This document shows, one piece after another, positions 25,687-34,675 of a stretch of 56,197 nucleotides of DNA (within the stretch, counting starts at the first letter, position 1; each line of letters starts with the position of its first letter). The notes beneath the pieces were generated by a model. That model was not told where the DNA came from, did no database searches, and worked only from the letters and a program-made list of their open reading frames with translations. The stretch comes from Caldicoprobacter algeriensis (GTDB lineage Bacteria > Bacillota > Clostridia > Caldicoprobacterales > Caldicoprobacteraceae). The stretch lies in contig NZ_JAHUQD010000016.1 of assembly GCF_023838525.1 (NCBI RefSeq), positions 1 through 56,197 of the forward strand, read 5' to 3'. Both the position numbers and the translations under genes were made by a program.

Positions 25687-26861
25687 ACGTGGAGAGCATG
25701 ATAGCCGAGCGGGTGAAGGAGGTACCGCCGTCAGGCATACGGAAGTTTTTTGATATAGCCAGCGAGATGGAGGGTGTTATTTCTCTGGGAGTGGGTGAAC
25801 CCGACTTTGTAACTCCATGGAACGTGCGGGAGGCATGTATATATTCCCTGGAAAAGGGGATGACGTGTTATACCTCAAACTGGGGAATGCCGGAGCTCAG
25901 AAAAGCCATAAGCTGCTATTTGAGCAGGCGGTTTGGGTTGGAGTACAACCCAAAGAACGAAATAGTGGTAACCGTTGGCGCCAGCGAGGCCATAGATTTG
26001 GCATTGCGCGCAATCCTCAATCCAGAGGATGAGGTTTTGATACCCGATCCATCATACGTGGCTTATATGCCATGCGTTCGTTTTGCGGGGGCAAAGGCCG
26101 TGGCGGTGGAGTGCAGGCCGGAAGACGAGTTTCGTTTGACCCCTGACAAGCTGGAGCAGAAGATCACTCCGAAAACGAAAGCGCTCATTTTGCCCTATCC
26201 CAACAATCCTACTGGAGCCATCATGACGCACGACGATTTGGAGGCAATTGCGCAGGTACTGCGCCGCACTGATATTATAGTCATATCCGATGAGATTTAC
26301 GCTGAATTGACATATGGGCAGAGGCATGTCAGCATAGCAAGCCTCCCAGATATGAAGGAACGCACTGTAGTCATAAACGGCTTTTCCAAGGCTTTTGCCA
26401 TGACGGGTTGGCGGCTAGGATATGCTGCAGGGCATCCCGCGTTGATCAGCGCTATGGTGAAGATTCATCAGTATACCACTCTGTGTGCCCCAATAATGGC
26501 CCAGGTGGCGGCTATCGAAGCCCTTAGGAAGGGGTTCGAAGATGGCTTTGCCTCGGTGGAGTACATGGTTAAGCAGTACAACATGCGCCGCAAGGTCATG
26601 GTAAACGGTTTCAGGGAGATAGGCCTGGAATGCTATGAACCCAAAGGGGCCTTCTACGTTTTTCCATCGATAAAGAAAACCGGCATGACGTCGGAGGAGT
26701 TTTGCGAAAAGCTGCTGATGGATCAGAAGGTTGCCGTGGTTCCGGGCACAGCTTTTGGAGCCAGCGGTGAAGGGTTTATAAGGTGTTCCTATGCTTATTC
26801 AATAGACAACATCAACGAAGCCATAAAGCGAATAGGCAACTTTTTGAAAAAGATACTGTGA
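25683..26861 (+). CDS. PLP-dependent aminotransferase, class I/II
   Basis: A 392-aa fold-type I aminotransferase. The core is visible as GVGEPDF near residue 38, YTSNWGMPELRKAI, PYPNNPTGAI, SDEIYAELTY and the Schiff-base lysine in NGFSKAFAMTGWRLGY (about residue 237); the carboxylate-binding arginine is in GFIRCSYA near the C terminus. The protein resembles PatA/AspC-type enzymes acting on aspartate, aromatic or branched substrates; the sequence does not separate these. ATG 25683 overlaps the lrp stop. Confidence 0.92.
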   Translation: MNVESMIAERVKEVPPSGIRKFFDIASEMEGVISLGVGEPDFVTPWNVREACIYSLEKGMTCYTSNWGMPELRKAISCYLSRRFGLEYNPKNEIVVTVGASEAIDLALRAILNPEDEVLIPDPSYVAYMPCVRFAGAKAVAVECRPEDEFRLTPDKLEQKITPKTKALILPYPNNPTGAIMTHDDLEAIAQVLRRTDIIVISDEIYAELTYGQRHVSIASLPDMKERTVVINGFSKAFAMTGWRLGYAAGHPALISAMVKIHQYTTLCAPIMAQVAAIEALRKGFEDGFASVEYMVKQYNMRRKVMVNGFREIGLECYEPKGAFYVFPSIKKTGMTSEEFCEKLLMDQKVAVVPGTAFGASGEGFIRCSYAYSIDNINEAIKRIGNFLKKIL

Positions 26862-26875
26862 TTAAGGAGGTTATC

Positions 26876-27724
26876 ATGAGGTATGAATGGGACCGCGACC
26901 CGGACATCATAGAGGGAGAGTATGAGGTGATTGATGAATGGGACGCGGGCGGAACACATGATAGCTGGGAAAACAGAGATATACGGCTGGACCCCGGTCC
27001 GCCGCATGTTACATATGCAATTCTGGGATTGAATGTTGCCGTATGGCTTGTCATGAGCTTTATAGGTACGGTATTTGATATTAGTTTAAACTATCAGCTG
27101 CTGTACTTTGGTGCCAAGGTAAATGAGCTGATTGCTCAAGGGGAGTACTGGCGTCTTTTTACCGCCATGTTCCTGCATGTCGGGGCCATGCACCTGTTGT
27201 TCAATTCATATGCCCTCTATGTATACGGGCCGATAGTGGAGAAGCTATACGGGCAAATCCGGTTTGTAATAATATATGTATTGTCGGGGCTGATGGGTAG
27301 TCTGTTCAGCTACCTCTTTAGCCCTAACCCGGCAGCCGGCGCCTCTGGCGCCATATTCGGGCTTATGGGTTCTCTGCTTTACTTCCGCAAACGGAGGCGC
27401 ACCTTGTTTCAGCGTGCGTTTGGACCGGGTTTGTTTATCATAATCGGCATCAATCTGCTGTTTGGGTTTATTCAGCCGGGTATTGACAATTGGGGACATA
27501 TAGGAGGCCTGATAGGGGGATTTTTGGCCGCAAATGCTGTGGGGTTGTACAGAGAGCGCAGGCTGTCAGATAAAGCGGTTGTATGGGCGCTTATCGTTAT
27601 AATCTTTGTGCTGGGCCTGTGGATTGGGCAGAGGAAATACGGTAAAATGGTTATGTATATAGAGGGTCTTCATCAAGGTCCAGCGTATGGGGTGCTCTTT
27701 TATGGTGAAGAGCGTGGAATGTAA
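26876..27724 (+). CDS. Rhomboid-family intramembrane serine protease
   Basis: A 282-aa membrane protein. An acidic N-terminal stretch of about 40 residues precedes six or more membrane helices. The rhomboid catalytic elements are all present: HLLFNSYAL (oxyanion Asn), GASGAIFGLMG (nucleophile Ser) and NWGHIGGLIGGF (catalytic His). TAAGGAGG lies 5 nt before ATG 26876; the open frame further upstream overlaps the aminotransferase and is not used. Natural substrates are unknown. Confidence 0.93.
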   Translation: MRYEWDRDPDIIEGEYEVIDEWDAGGTHDSWENRDIRLDPGPPHVTYAILGLNVAVWLVMSFIGTVFDISLNYQLLYFGAKVNELIAQGEYWRLFTAMFLHVGAMHLLFNSYALYVYGPIVEKLYGQIRFVIIYVLSGLMGSLFSYLFSPNPAAGASGAIFGLMGSLLYFRKRRRTLFQRAFGPGLFIIIGINLLFGFIQPGIDNWGHIGGLIGGFLAANAVGLYRERRLSDKAVVWALIVIIFVLGLWIGQRKYGKMVMYIEGLHQGPAYGVLFYGEERGM

Positions 27725-28133
27725 GGGAATTATTTGTGTTATGGGAATTGTTTTGACCTGTGTACTTGAAAATTGACGCTGGATAAAATTAGAACCATAT
27801 CTGAAGTCATCATATCTGGTATTTTTTCTCTGGTATTTTTTCGCTGTAAGAAGCATCAGTTAATTCTGTCGTACAGGTTTAAACAGTCCTGAGGGGTAGG
27901 GATAGTGACCTGTGCCTGATAAGCCTGTCTAACATTGGCGATGAGCACCTAACTCCGTAAGGAGGCTTACCGCGTATGGTGTATGTAATTTCAAAGGCAA
28001 GGTTGGGATAATAGCAGGTTTAAGGAGTAGCGGGTATTTTGCTGTAAGAAGTCTTTCAGGTGAGAAGATACATGACAGTGCAAAACATAGCAAGTTAAGA
28101 CTTATAGAGAGGGCAAAGACGTTAATGTTAGAA
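27725..28133. other. Gene-free stretch upstream of the DUF362 gene
   Basis: No convincing coding sequence. CTGGTATTTTTT is present in tandem (about 27817-27842). A segment GGTATTTT..GCTGTAAGAAG occurs at about 27832-27853 and again at about 28033-28053, flanking a region with several possible RNA stems (see the candidate RNA). No clear terminator follows the rhomboid gene. Confidence 0.5.
27875..28065 (+). ncRNA. Candidate structured RNA, 6S-like outline
   Basis: About 190 nt. CCTGA near 27880 can pair with TCAGG near 28060 as a closing stem. Inside, ACCTG (about 27907) pairs with CAGGT (about 28016), and TGTCTAAC with GTTGGGATA. The apex contains CTCC-GTAA-GGAG, a GNRA tetraloop hairpin. 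The long rod with an internal bubble and a length near 190 nt recalls 6S RNA. No clear promoter or terminator was found and no family consensus was recognised with certainty, so this is tentative. Confidence 0.25.
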
Positions 28134-28195
28134 AGGAGGGAAGAGCGCATTCCTCTCCATCTTGAAGAAGATGGAGTCTCCTGCGCTCGTATATT
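28134..28195 (+). promoter_or_regulatory. Shine-Dalgarno separated from its start codon by a hairpin
   Basis: GGAGGGA ends at 28140, 55 nt before the DUF362 start codon. Between them lies a hairpin: GAGCGCA (28143-28149) pairs with TGCGCTC (28182-28188), and inside it CTCCATCT pairs with AGATGGAG. Looping it out leaves only about 9 nt between the ribosome binding site and ATG 28196, a normal spacing. No better ribosome binding site is adjacent to the ATG. Confidence 0.5.
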
Positions 28196-29350
28196 ATGAA
28201 ATACGGACCGGTAGCGCTGGCCAGGTGCGAGAGCTATGACCGCCAGGAAGTACAGAACGCTGTGAAACGGGCTGTGGAGCTGCTGGGCGGCATTGAAAGG
28301 TATATAAAGCCCGGGATGAGGGTTTTGCTAAAGTGCAACCTGCTGTCCAGGAAAAAGCCCGAGGAGGCCGTGACGGTGCACCCTGCTGTGGTGGAGGCTG
28401 TGGTGAGGGCTGTGCAGTCGGTAGGGGCTATACCTATAATTGCCGACAGCCCCGGGGGACTGTACACCGAAAGGGTTTTAAAAGGCATATACAGGGTCTG
28501 TGGTATGGAAGAGGTACATGAGAGGACGGGGGCTCTGCTCAATTACAACACCGATATAGTTGAGGTCAGCCACCCTGAGGGCAAGGTGGCAAAGCGCATA
28601 ACGGTGATAAAGGTGTTGCAGGATGTGGATGCCGTCATATCCCTGGCAAAGCTAAAGACCCACGAGCTGACCCTGTTTACCGGCGCAGTCAAAAACCTTT
28701 TTGGCGTCATCCCGGGCATGACCAAGGCGGAATACCACCTGCGCATGAAGAGGCTTGAAGAGTTTTCAGATTTGCTTGTCGATATATGTACCTACGTAAA
28801 GCCCGTCCTTTCAGTGATGGATGGGATAGAGGGAATGGAGGGCAATGGCCCATCGGCCGGCAGGCCGCGCCATGTAGGGGTATTGCTCATGAGCCCAAGC
28901 CCTTATGCCCTGGATGTGGTTTCGGCCGCGTTGGTAGGACTGCCGGTTGAAAGGATATGCACTGTGCAGCGGGCTGAGGAACGGGGTCTGTGCAGCAGCA
29001 AGCTGGAGGATATGGAGATTATAGGGGATTCGTTTGATGAGCTCTATGTGTCTGACTTTAAGCTGCCCGATTCCAAAAAGCTGGGCTTTCTGGTGAGAGC
29101 CCTTGAAAGCAACAACAGGGTTTCGGAATTTTTGAAGTTCTATTTGGGCCCTCATCCTATGATAAGGTATGAGGCGTGTGCCGGATGTGGCGATTGTGCC
29201 AGGTATTGCCCACCCAAGGCCATAAAAATGGCGGAGGGAAAGCCACGCATTGATTTGAATGCCTGTATTCGCTGTTATTGCTGCCAAGAGCTATGTCCTC
29301 ACAAGGCTGTTGTCATAAGGCGAAACTGGTTTTTCAGGCTGTTTAAATGA
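28196..29350 (+). CDS. DUF362 protein with C-terminal 2[4Fe-4S] ferredoxin domain
   Basis: A 384-aa protein. The DUF362 domain spans about residues 1-290 (VALARCESYDRQEVQNAVKRA, then LLKCNLLS, then SLAKLKTHELTLFTGAVKNLFG). Two ferredoxin clusters follow (CAGCGDCARYCPPKA and CIRCYCCQELCPHKA). The family is common in anaerobes and is thought to act in electron transfer or cofactor biology, but has no settled reaction. ATG 28196 gives the N terminus expected for the family, although its ribosome binding site lies beyond a hairpin. Confidence 0.88.
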   Translation: MKYGPVALARCESYDRQEVQNAVKRAVELLGGIERYIKPGMRVLLKCNLLSRKKPEEAVTVHPAVVEAVVRAVQSVGAIPIIADSPGGLYTERVLKGIYRVCGMEEVHERTGALLNYNTDIVEVSHPEGKVAKRITVIKVLQDVDAVISLAKLKTHELTLFTGAVKNLFGVIPGMTKAEYHLRMKRLEEFSDLLVDICTYVKPVLSVMDGIEGMEGNGPSAGRPRHVGVLLMSPSPYALDVVSAALVGLPVERICTVQRAEERGLCSSKLEDMEIIGDSFDELYVSDFKLPDSKKLGFLVRALESNNRVSEFLKFYLGPHPMIRYEACAGCGDCARYCPPKAIKMAEGKPRIDLNACIRCYCCQELCPHKAVVIRRNWFFRLFK

Positions 29351-29428
29351 TGCATTCACCATCTGGGGAGATGAATTTCAGGTAACAATTAACCGGAGAG
29401 GAGATGTATTCAAAACCAGAGGAGTGGG

Positions 29429-31273
29429 ATGATGTTTAACAGATGGGGGTTGCTGTGGGACCTCATGAGGGGAAACAGAATGCGGTATGCAGGTGCTGTG
29501 GTTGCTACAGCCTTTTCTGCTCTGCTTTCCCTTATACCGACGCTGGTTATAAGGACCACAGTGGATTCCATCATTGGCGATAAGCCAATGGATGTGCCTG
29601 GCTGGGTGGAGGATGCTGTACTGCGTTTAGGGGGTAGAGATGCTCTAGCGCACAACCTTTGGGTATGCGGCGTGGCTTTGCTGGCTATAAGCCTGATAAA
29701 CGGAGCGGCGATGTATGTAAGGGGCAAATGGACGGCACAGGCTTCCGAGTCCATGGCAAGGAATTTGAGGGACCTGCTTTACGACCATCTTCAGAATTTG
29801 CCCTATGATGAGCATGTGAAGGCTGAGACCGGCGACTGGGTACAGCGCTGCACTTCTGATGTGGAAACCATAAGGCGTTTTTTGGCTGTTCAAATGGTAG
29901 AAATTGGGAGGACGGGGTTTCTGCTTGTCATGGCTTTGACCATAATGTTCAGCCTTAATGTAAAGATGACCTTCATTTCCATGGCTGTAGTCCCCGTCAT
30001 ACTTGCCTTTTCCTATGTGTTTTTCTCAAAAGTAAAGGAGGCTTTTCGTCTGGCTGATGAGGCCGAGGGAAAATTGACTACCGTTTTGCAGGAAAACTTG
30101 ACGGGGATAAGGGTTGTAAAGGCCTTTGGGCGACAGGCTTACGAGGTTGAAAAGTTTGATGGCAAAAACAGGGAGTACAGGGATTTATCGTATCGCTTGG
30201 TACGGTTGATGGCCAATTACTGGGCGCTTTCGGATTTCCTTATCATGGTTCAGATGGTAATAGTAATGGTTACAGGTGTCTACTGGGCATCACGGGGTAC
30301 CATGACGCTAGGGACTTTGCTGACCTTTATGAGCTATGAGGGTATGCTGCTGTGGCCTGTTCGCCAGATGGGCAGGATACTGACCGACATGGGCCGGGCT
30401 CAGATTTCTTTGACGAGGATTAAAGAGCTGCTTGATAAGCCAAGGGAGGATATGGACGAGGATGGGCTCACCCCTGACCTCAATGCCGATATCGAATTTA
30501 AAAACGTGTATTTTGAGTATGAAAAAGGGCATCCTGTGCTCCAGGATATATCCTTTAAGGTGAAAAAGGGGCAAACTGTTGCCATTCTTGGTCCTACCGG
30601 TTCGGGAAAGTCATCGCTGGTACATCTGCTTTTGAGGTTATATGACTATCAGCGGGGCTCCATCACCATCGGCGGAGTTGAGCTTAAAAAGATAAACAAG
30701 AAATGGCTGCGCCAGAATATCGGGATCGTGCTTCAGGAGCCTTTCCTGTTCTCCAGGACGATAAAGGAAAACGTAGCTTTGGGAAGAAGCGATGTTACTG
30801 AGGCAGAAATATTGGAAGCAATGCGAGTGGCCGCCCTCAGCGATGTCATACAGCAATTTGAAGAGGGCTATGATACGCTGGTGGGCGAGAGGGGTGTAAC
30901 CCTCTCTGGAGGGCAGAAGCAGAGGGTTGCAATTGCCAGAGCGCTTGTCAGGAACAGCTCCATATTGATCTTCGATGATTCTCTCAGCGCTGTGGATACC
31001 GAAACCGATGCAGCCATCCGCAGGGCTTTGAAGGAAAGGCGGAAGGGGATAACCACATTTATTATATCCCATCGCATCACCACCCTGGCTGAAGCGGATT
31101 TGATACTGGTGCTGGATCAGGGACGGCTGATTCAATCAGGTACCCATGAAGAGCTCATCAGGCAGCCAGGCCTATACCAGCGGATATGGGCTTTGCAGAG
31201 CAGGCTGGAAGAGGAGCTGGCAGATGAGTACAAAGACCTCGAGTATCCAGCACAGGAGAGGGGAGTGATGTGA
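29429..31273 (+). CDS. ABC exporter half-transporter A (degenerate catalytic site)
   Basis: A 614-aa transmembrane-ATPase fusion. Six membrane helices occupy about residues 15-320, with the ATPase after 350: Walker A GPTGSGKSS, signature LSGGQKQR, Walker B ILIFDDSLSAVD, switch His in SHR. The catalytic glutamate after Walker B is Asp here, the known mark of the degenerate-site subunit of heterodimeric exporters such as BmrCD or TM287/288. It is immediately followed by its partner with no gap. ATG 29429 or the adjacent ATG; GGAGTGGG upstream. Substrate (drug, lipid or peptide) unknown. Confidence 0.93.
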   Translation: MMFNRWGLLWDLMRGNRMRYAGAVVATAFSALLSLIPTLVIRTTVDSIIGDKPMDVPGWVEDAVLRLGGRDALAHNLWVCGVALLAISLINGAAMYVRGKWTAQASESMARNLRDLLYDHLQNLPYDEHVKAETGDWVQRCTSDVETIRRFLAVQMVEIGRTGFLLVMALTIMFSLNVKMTFISMAVVPVILAFSYVFFSKVKEAFRLADEAEGKLTTVLQENLTGIRVVKAFGRQAYEVEKFDGKNREYRDLSYRLVRLMANYWALSDFLIMVQMVIVMVTGVYWASRGTMTLGTLLTFMSYEGMLLWPVRQMGRILTDMGRAQISLTRIKELLDKPREDMDEDGLTPDLNADIEFKNVYFEYEKGHPVLQDISFKVKKGQTVAILGPTGSGKSSLVHLLLRLYDYQRGSITIGGVELKKINKKWLRQNIGIVLQEPFLFSRTIKENVALGRSDVTEAEILEAMRVAALSDVIQQFEEGYDTLVGERGVTLSGGQKQRVAIARALVRNSSILIFDDSLSAVDTETDAAIRRALKERRKGITTFIISHRITTLAEADLILVLDQGRLIQSGTHEELIRQPGLYQRIWALQSRLEEELADEYKDLEYPAQERGVM

Positions 31274-33109
31274 ATGAGCACCTACCAGGAACAGGAATAT
31301 ACCCAGCCGTTTAACATGGATTTGTGGAAAAAGCTGATACGTTATGCTTGGCCTTATAGAAGGGACTTGCTGCTTCTGGCGGCCGTTATGGCAGCGTCGG
31401 GCGGCATTGATGCCGTCTTTCCGCTCATGAACAGGTATGCAGTTGATAACTTTATTGTGCCGGGGAAACTGGATGGACTTTGGATTTTTGCTTTAATTAA
31501 TGTGATGCTGATCTCGATTCAAGCTTTCAACGTATGGATGCTTATATGCATTGCCGGTCGGATTGAGACTGGCCTGTGTTATGATATCAGGAAGATGGGC
31601 TTTAAAAAGCTGCAGGAGCTGTCATTTTCGTATTTTGATAAGACTCCGGTCGGCTGGATCATGGCCAGGATGACCTCCGACATCCAGCGCCTGGGCGAAA
31701 CGGTTGCCTGGGGCCTTGTGGACCTGATGTGGGGGAGCGCCATGATGGTGGCTACAACAGGGGTCATGCTTTATTTGAACTGGAGGCTGGCCCTCATCAC
31801 CCTGTCGGTGGTGCCGATTTTAGCGGCGGTCAGCATTTATTTCCAGAGAGTAATATTGATGGCTTACCGTCAGGTGCGCAGGATCAACTCCCAGATCACC
31901 GGGGCTTTTAACGAGGGGATAATGGGGGCCAAGACCACCAAGACCCTTGCCAGGGAAGAGGAAAACCTGAGGGAGTTTAAAGAGCTCACCGAAAGGATGA
32001 GGCATTCGTCGGTTCGAGCGGTTGTGGTGTCATCCATTTATATGCCGGTTGTAATGGCTCTGGGCAGCATTGGAACCGGGCTGGTTCTGTGGCTGGGGGG
32101 CGAGGGCGTCATTGGGAAATCCATCAGCTACGGCACTTTAGTGGCGTTTATAAACTATACCATGCAATTCTTTGAGCCCATCCGCGAGCTGGCCCGAATA
32201 TTTGCTGAGCTGCAAAATTCTCAGGCTTCAGCAGAAAGGGTTTTTTCCATGCTGGAAACCCAGCCTGATGTTAAGGACTCGCCGGAGGTTATCGAAAAAT
32301 ACGGCGATCTGTTCACCCCTAAAAAGGAGAACTGGCCGCCCATAAAAGGGGATGTGACTTTCCACAACGTATCCTTCTCGTATAAAGAGGGAGAGGAAGT
32401 GCTTAAAGATTTTAATCTGGAGGTGAAAGCAGGGGAAACCATTGCTCTGGTAGGTGAGACGGGGGCCGGCAAGAGCACCATCGTAAATCTGCTGTGCCGC
32501 TTTTATGAGCCTACTGAAGGTGAGGTCAGGATTGATGGGGTGGATTACCGCAAGCGTTCCCAGCTGTGGCTGCAATCCAACATAGGGTATGTGCTTCAGA
32601 CTCCTCACCTGTTCAGCGGAACCGTAAAGGAGAATATAAGGTACGGGAGGCTGGATGCCAGCGATGAAGAGGTGATAGAAGCCGCCAAGCTGGTCAATGC
32701 CCACGATTTTATCATGAGGCTCGAGAAAGGATATGATACCGAAGTAGGCGAAGGTGGAAACAGGCTGTCCACTGGCCAAAAGCAGCTCATCTCGTTTGCC
32801 CGTGCCGTTCTGGCCAACCCCAGGATATTTGTATTGGACGAGGCCACCTCTTCGGTGGATACCGAAACCGAGCAAATCATCCAGAATGCCATACAAAAGG
32901 TGCTCCGTGGCAGGACCAGCTTCGTGATAGCCCACCGTTTGTCAACCATAAGGTCAGCTGATCGCATACTGGTGATTCGCAATGGGCGTGTGGTTGAGCA
33001 GGGCACCCATTTCGAGCTGCTCAGGCGAAGGGGGTACTATTACAGGCTGTACACAAACCAGTTTATGGAGGAAAAGGAGAGGGAGATTATGTCACAGACT
33101 CGCGGTTGA
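31274..33109 (+). CDS. ABC exporter half-transporter B (partner subunit)
   Basis: A 611-aa fusion with six membrane helices (about residues 30-330) and an ATPase: Walker A GETGAGKST, Walker B IFVLDEATSSVD with the catalytic Glu present, switch His in AHR. Its signature is LSTGQKQL instead of LSGGQ. In the heterodimer this signature faces the nucleotide site of subunit A, giving one degenerate and one canonical site. ATG 31274 directly follows the TGA of subunit A, so the two are made in equal amounts. Confidence 0.93.
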   Translation: MSTYQEQEYTQPFNMDLWKKLIRYAWPYRRDLLLLAAVMAASGGIDAVFPLMNRYAVDNFIVPGKLDGLWIFALINVMLISIQAFNVWMLICIAGRIETGLCYDIRKMGFKKLQELSFSYFDKTPVGWIMARMTSDIQRLGETVAWGLVDLMWGSAMMVATTGVMLYLNWRLALITLSVVPILAAVSIYFQRVILMAYRQVRRINSQITGAFNEGIMGAKTTKTLAREEENLREFKELTERMRHSSVRAVVVSSIYMPVVMALGSIGTGLVLWLGGEGVIGKSISYGTLVAFINYTMQFFEPIRELARIFAELQNSQASAERVFSMLETQPDVKDSPEVIEKYGDLFTPKKENWPPIKGDVTFHNVSFSYKEGEEVLKDFNLEVKAGETIALVGETGAGKSTIVNLLCRFYEPTEGEVRIDGVDYRKRSQLWLQSNIGYVLQTPHLFSGTVKENIRYGRLDASDEEVIEAAKLVNAHDFIMRLEKGYDTEVGEGGNRLSTGQKQLISFARAVLANPRIFVLDEATSSVDTETEQIIQNAIQKVLRGRTSFVIAHRLSTIRSADRILVIRNGRVVEQGTHFELLRRRGYYYRLYTNQFMEEKEREIMSQTRG

Positions 33110-33279
33110 TTTGATAGCAAGTCGTCAGCTGGTCCAGGCGATTTGTTCAAGTGTGAATGTCGATTTCCATCTAAATATGCTTGTGGTTAACATTATCTCG
33201 TGGTTGTGACATTATTATAGTGAGCATTGGCGTTTCATATACCATATTTTTCAACTAGAAGATTCTCCCTCGACCAGGT

Positions 33280-33285
33280 TATAAT
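33280..33285 (+). promoter_or_regulatory. Likely -10 box of the LysM gene
   Basis: A perfect TATAAT 74 bp before the start codon, in the 249-bp gap after the exporter genes. No good -35 box at 16-18 bp. Confidence 0.35.
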
Positions 33286-33358
33286 ATACTTACACTAAGA
33301 TACAAGCCATCCTTTTTAGCACATCATTTCAATTATCTGGGAGAGGGGGGAAGAGAGT

Positions 33359-34549
33359 GTGTTTACAAAAAAGCTTGCATTGTCGGTAGTTGCGGCCTTA
33401 ACCCTCATTTTGTTCATGTGTGTGGCTGTTTCGCAGGCTTCAGCTGCAGGGTATCAGCTTACCAGGGATTTGAGAAAGGGGATGAGCGGCGAAGATGTGG
33501 CCGTTGTGCAGCGCCTTCTCAAGGACCTGGGCTTTTTTACATACCCTCAGATCACAGGTTACTTTGGCAGTATAACCGAGACGGCTGTAAAGGCTTTTCA
33601 AAGGGCAAACGGGCTGGCTGCTGACGGCATCATAGGCCCTATTACCCGCGGCGTCATGAATAAGCTCCTGGCCGGCTCGACTCCTTCACGGGGCGACACT
33701 ACCAGCGTTTATATTGTACAACCGGGTGACTCCCTGTGGAAGATCAGCCAGCGTTTCGGGGTTTCGCTGGACGAGCTATGTGCAGCTAACAATATGACCA
33801 GCTCGACTGTAATTTATCCAGGGCAGAAAATCATCATTCCCCGGGGCGGTGCACCTATAGATGCACCAAGGGTTACATACATAACCCACACCGTAGTTAA
33901 GGGCGACACCCTGTGGAACCTGTCATACAAGTACGGTGTGCCTGTTCAGGACATTGCCCAGGCCAATGGCATAACTACTTCGGCTGTGCTGTATGTAGGC
34001 CAGGTATTAAAGATTCCCAAGAAGGATATATCTGTGAAGCCTACACCTGGACCTCAATATGGCGAGCTGCTGGACTGGTGGGAGGAAGCCCAGTACGTTT
34101 TTCCGCTCAATTCCACGGCAACCGTAGTGGATTTTTATACCGGCATCAGCTTTAAAGTGGTAAGGACATATGGAACGGGGCATGCCGATGTAGAACCGCT
34201 GACTTACGAGGATACTCGCATAATGAAGAGCATCTGGGAGAAGTATGAGAGGCTGGCAAACGGTGCCGTAAACTACTGGGCAAGGCGCCCGGTGCTGGTG
34301 CTGATAAACGGGCGCAAGCTGGCTGCTTCTGCCACTGCGGCGCTACATGCGGGTTTGGATTCGGCACCCGATGGAGCCTATGTGAGCTGGAGAAGCGGTG
34401 ATTATGGGCCAGGGATAAATTACGATAAGATAAAGGGAAATGGAGCAGATGGACACTTCGATATTCATTTTTTGAACAGCGTGCGCCACAAAGACGGGCA
34501 GGTGGATGTCGAGCACCAGGCCATGATAAGGATAGCCGCAGGGCAATAG
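33359..34549 (+). CDS. Secreted protein with peptidoglycan-binding and two LysM domains
   Basis: A 396-aa exported protein. A Sec signal peptide (about residues 1-30, cleavage near SQASA-A) precedes a PG_binding_1 domain (about 38-100; GMSGEDVAVVQRLLKDLGF, then GYFGSITETAVKAFQ). Two LysM repeats follow (about 117-161, YIVQPGDSLWKISQRFGV; about 176-219, HTVVKGDTLWNLSYKYGV). The C-terminal 165 residues (from about 230) have the look of a small catalytic or sporulation-type domain with HFDIHF and GTGHADVEPL, but I do not recognise the family with confidence. The start is GTG 33359 behind GGGAGAGGGGGG. It acts in the cell wall or spore cortex. Confidence 0.87.
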   Translation: MFTKKLALSVVAALTLILFMCVAVSQASAAGYQLTRDLRKGMSGEDVAVVQRLLKDLGFFTYPQITGYFGSITETAVKAFQRANGLAADGIIGPITRGVMNKLLAGSTPSRGDTTSVYIVQPGDSLWKISQRFGVSLDELCAANNMTSSTVIYPGQKIIIPRGGAPIDAPRVTYITHTVVKGDTLWNLSYKYGVPVQDIAQANGITTSAVLYVGQVLKIPKKDISVKPTPGPQYGELLDWWEEAQYVFPLNSTATVVDFYTGISFKVVRTYGTGHADVEPLTYEDTRIMKSIWEKYERLANGAVNYWARRPVLVLINGRKLAASATAALHAGLDSAPDGAYVSWRSGDYGPGINYDKIKGNGADGHFDIHFLNSVRHKDGQVDVEHQAMIRIAAGQ

Positions 34550-34568
34550 ACGGTAAACTTATGCATAA

Positions 34569-34605
34569 CATTTAATACAACGGTAAACAATTTGTTGTTT
34601 AAATG
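34569..34605. repeat. Inverted repeat between the LysM and LCP genes
   Basis: CATTTAA..CAAC and GTTG..TTAAATG form an 11-bp interrupted stem 20 bp after the LysM stop. No T-run follows, so it is either a weak terminator or an operator. A TATAAT at 34632-34637 may be the -10 box of the LCP gene. Confidence 0.4.
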
Positions 34606-34675
34606 TAAAGACAGAATGGGAGATAATAATGTATAATATAGAATTGAAATGATGTGCGAAAGGATGGCGCCTCTC

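Noticed and set aside
27960-27975. GGAGG..ACCGCG as a T-box antiterminator
   Set aside because: The core does not match the T-box consensus, no terminator or specifier stem follows, and the downstream gene is not an amino-acid gene.
32228-32935. 235-codon minus-strand frame opposite the exporter ATPase
   Set aside because: Antisense of conserved ABC motifs; a by-product of codon use.
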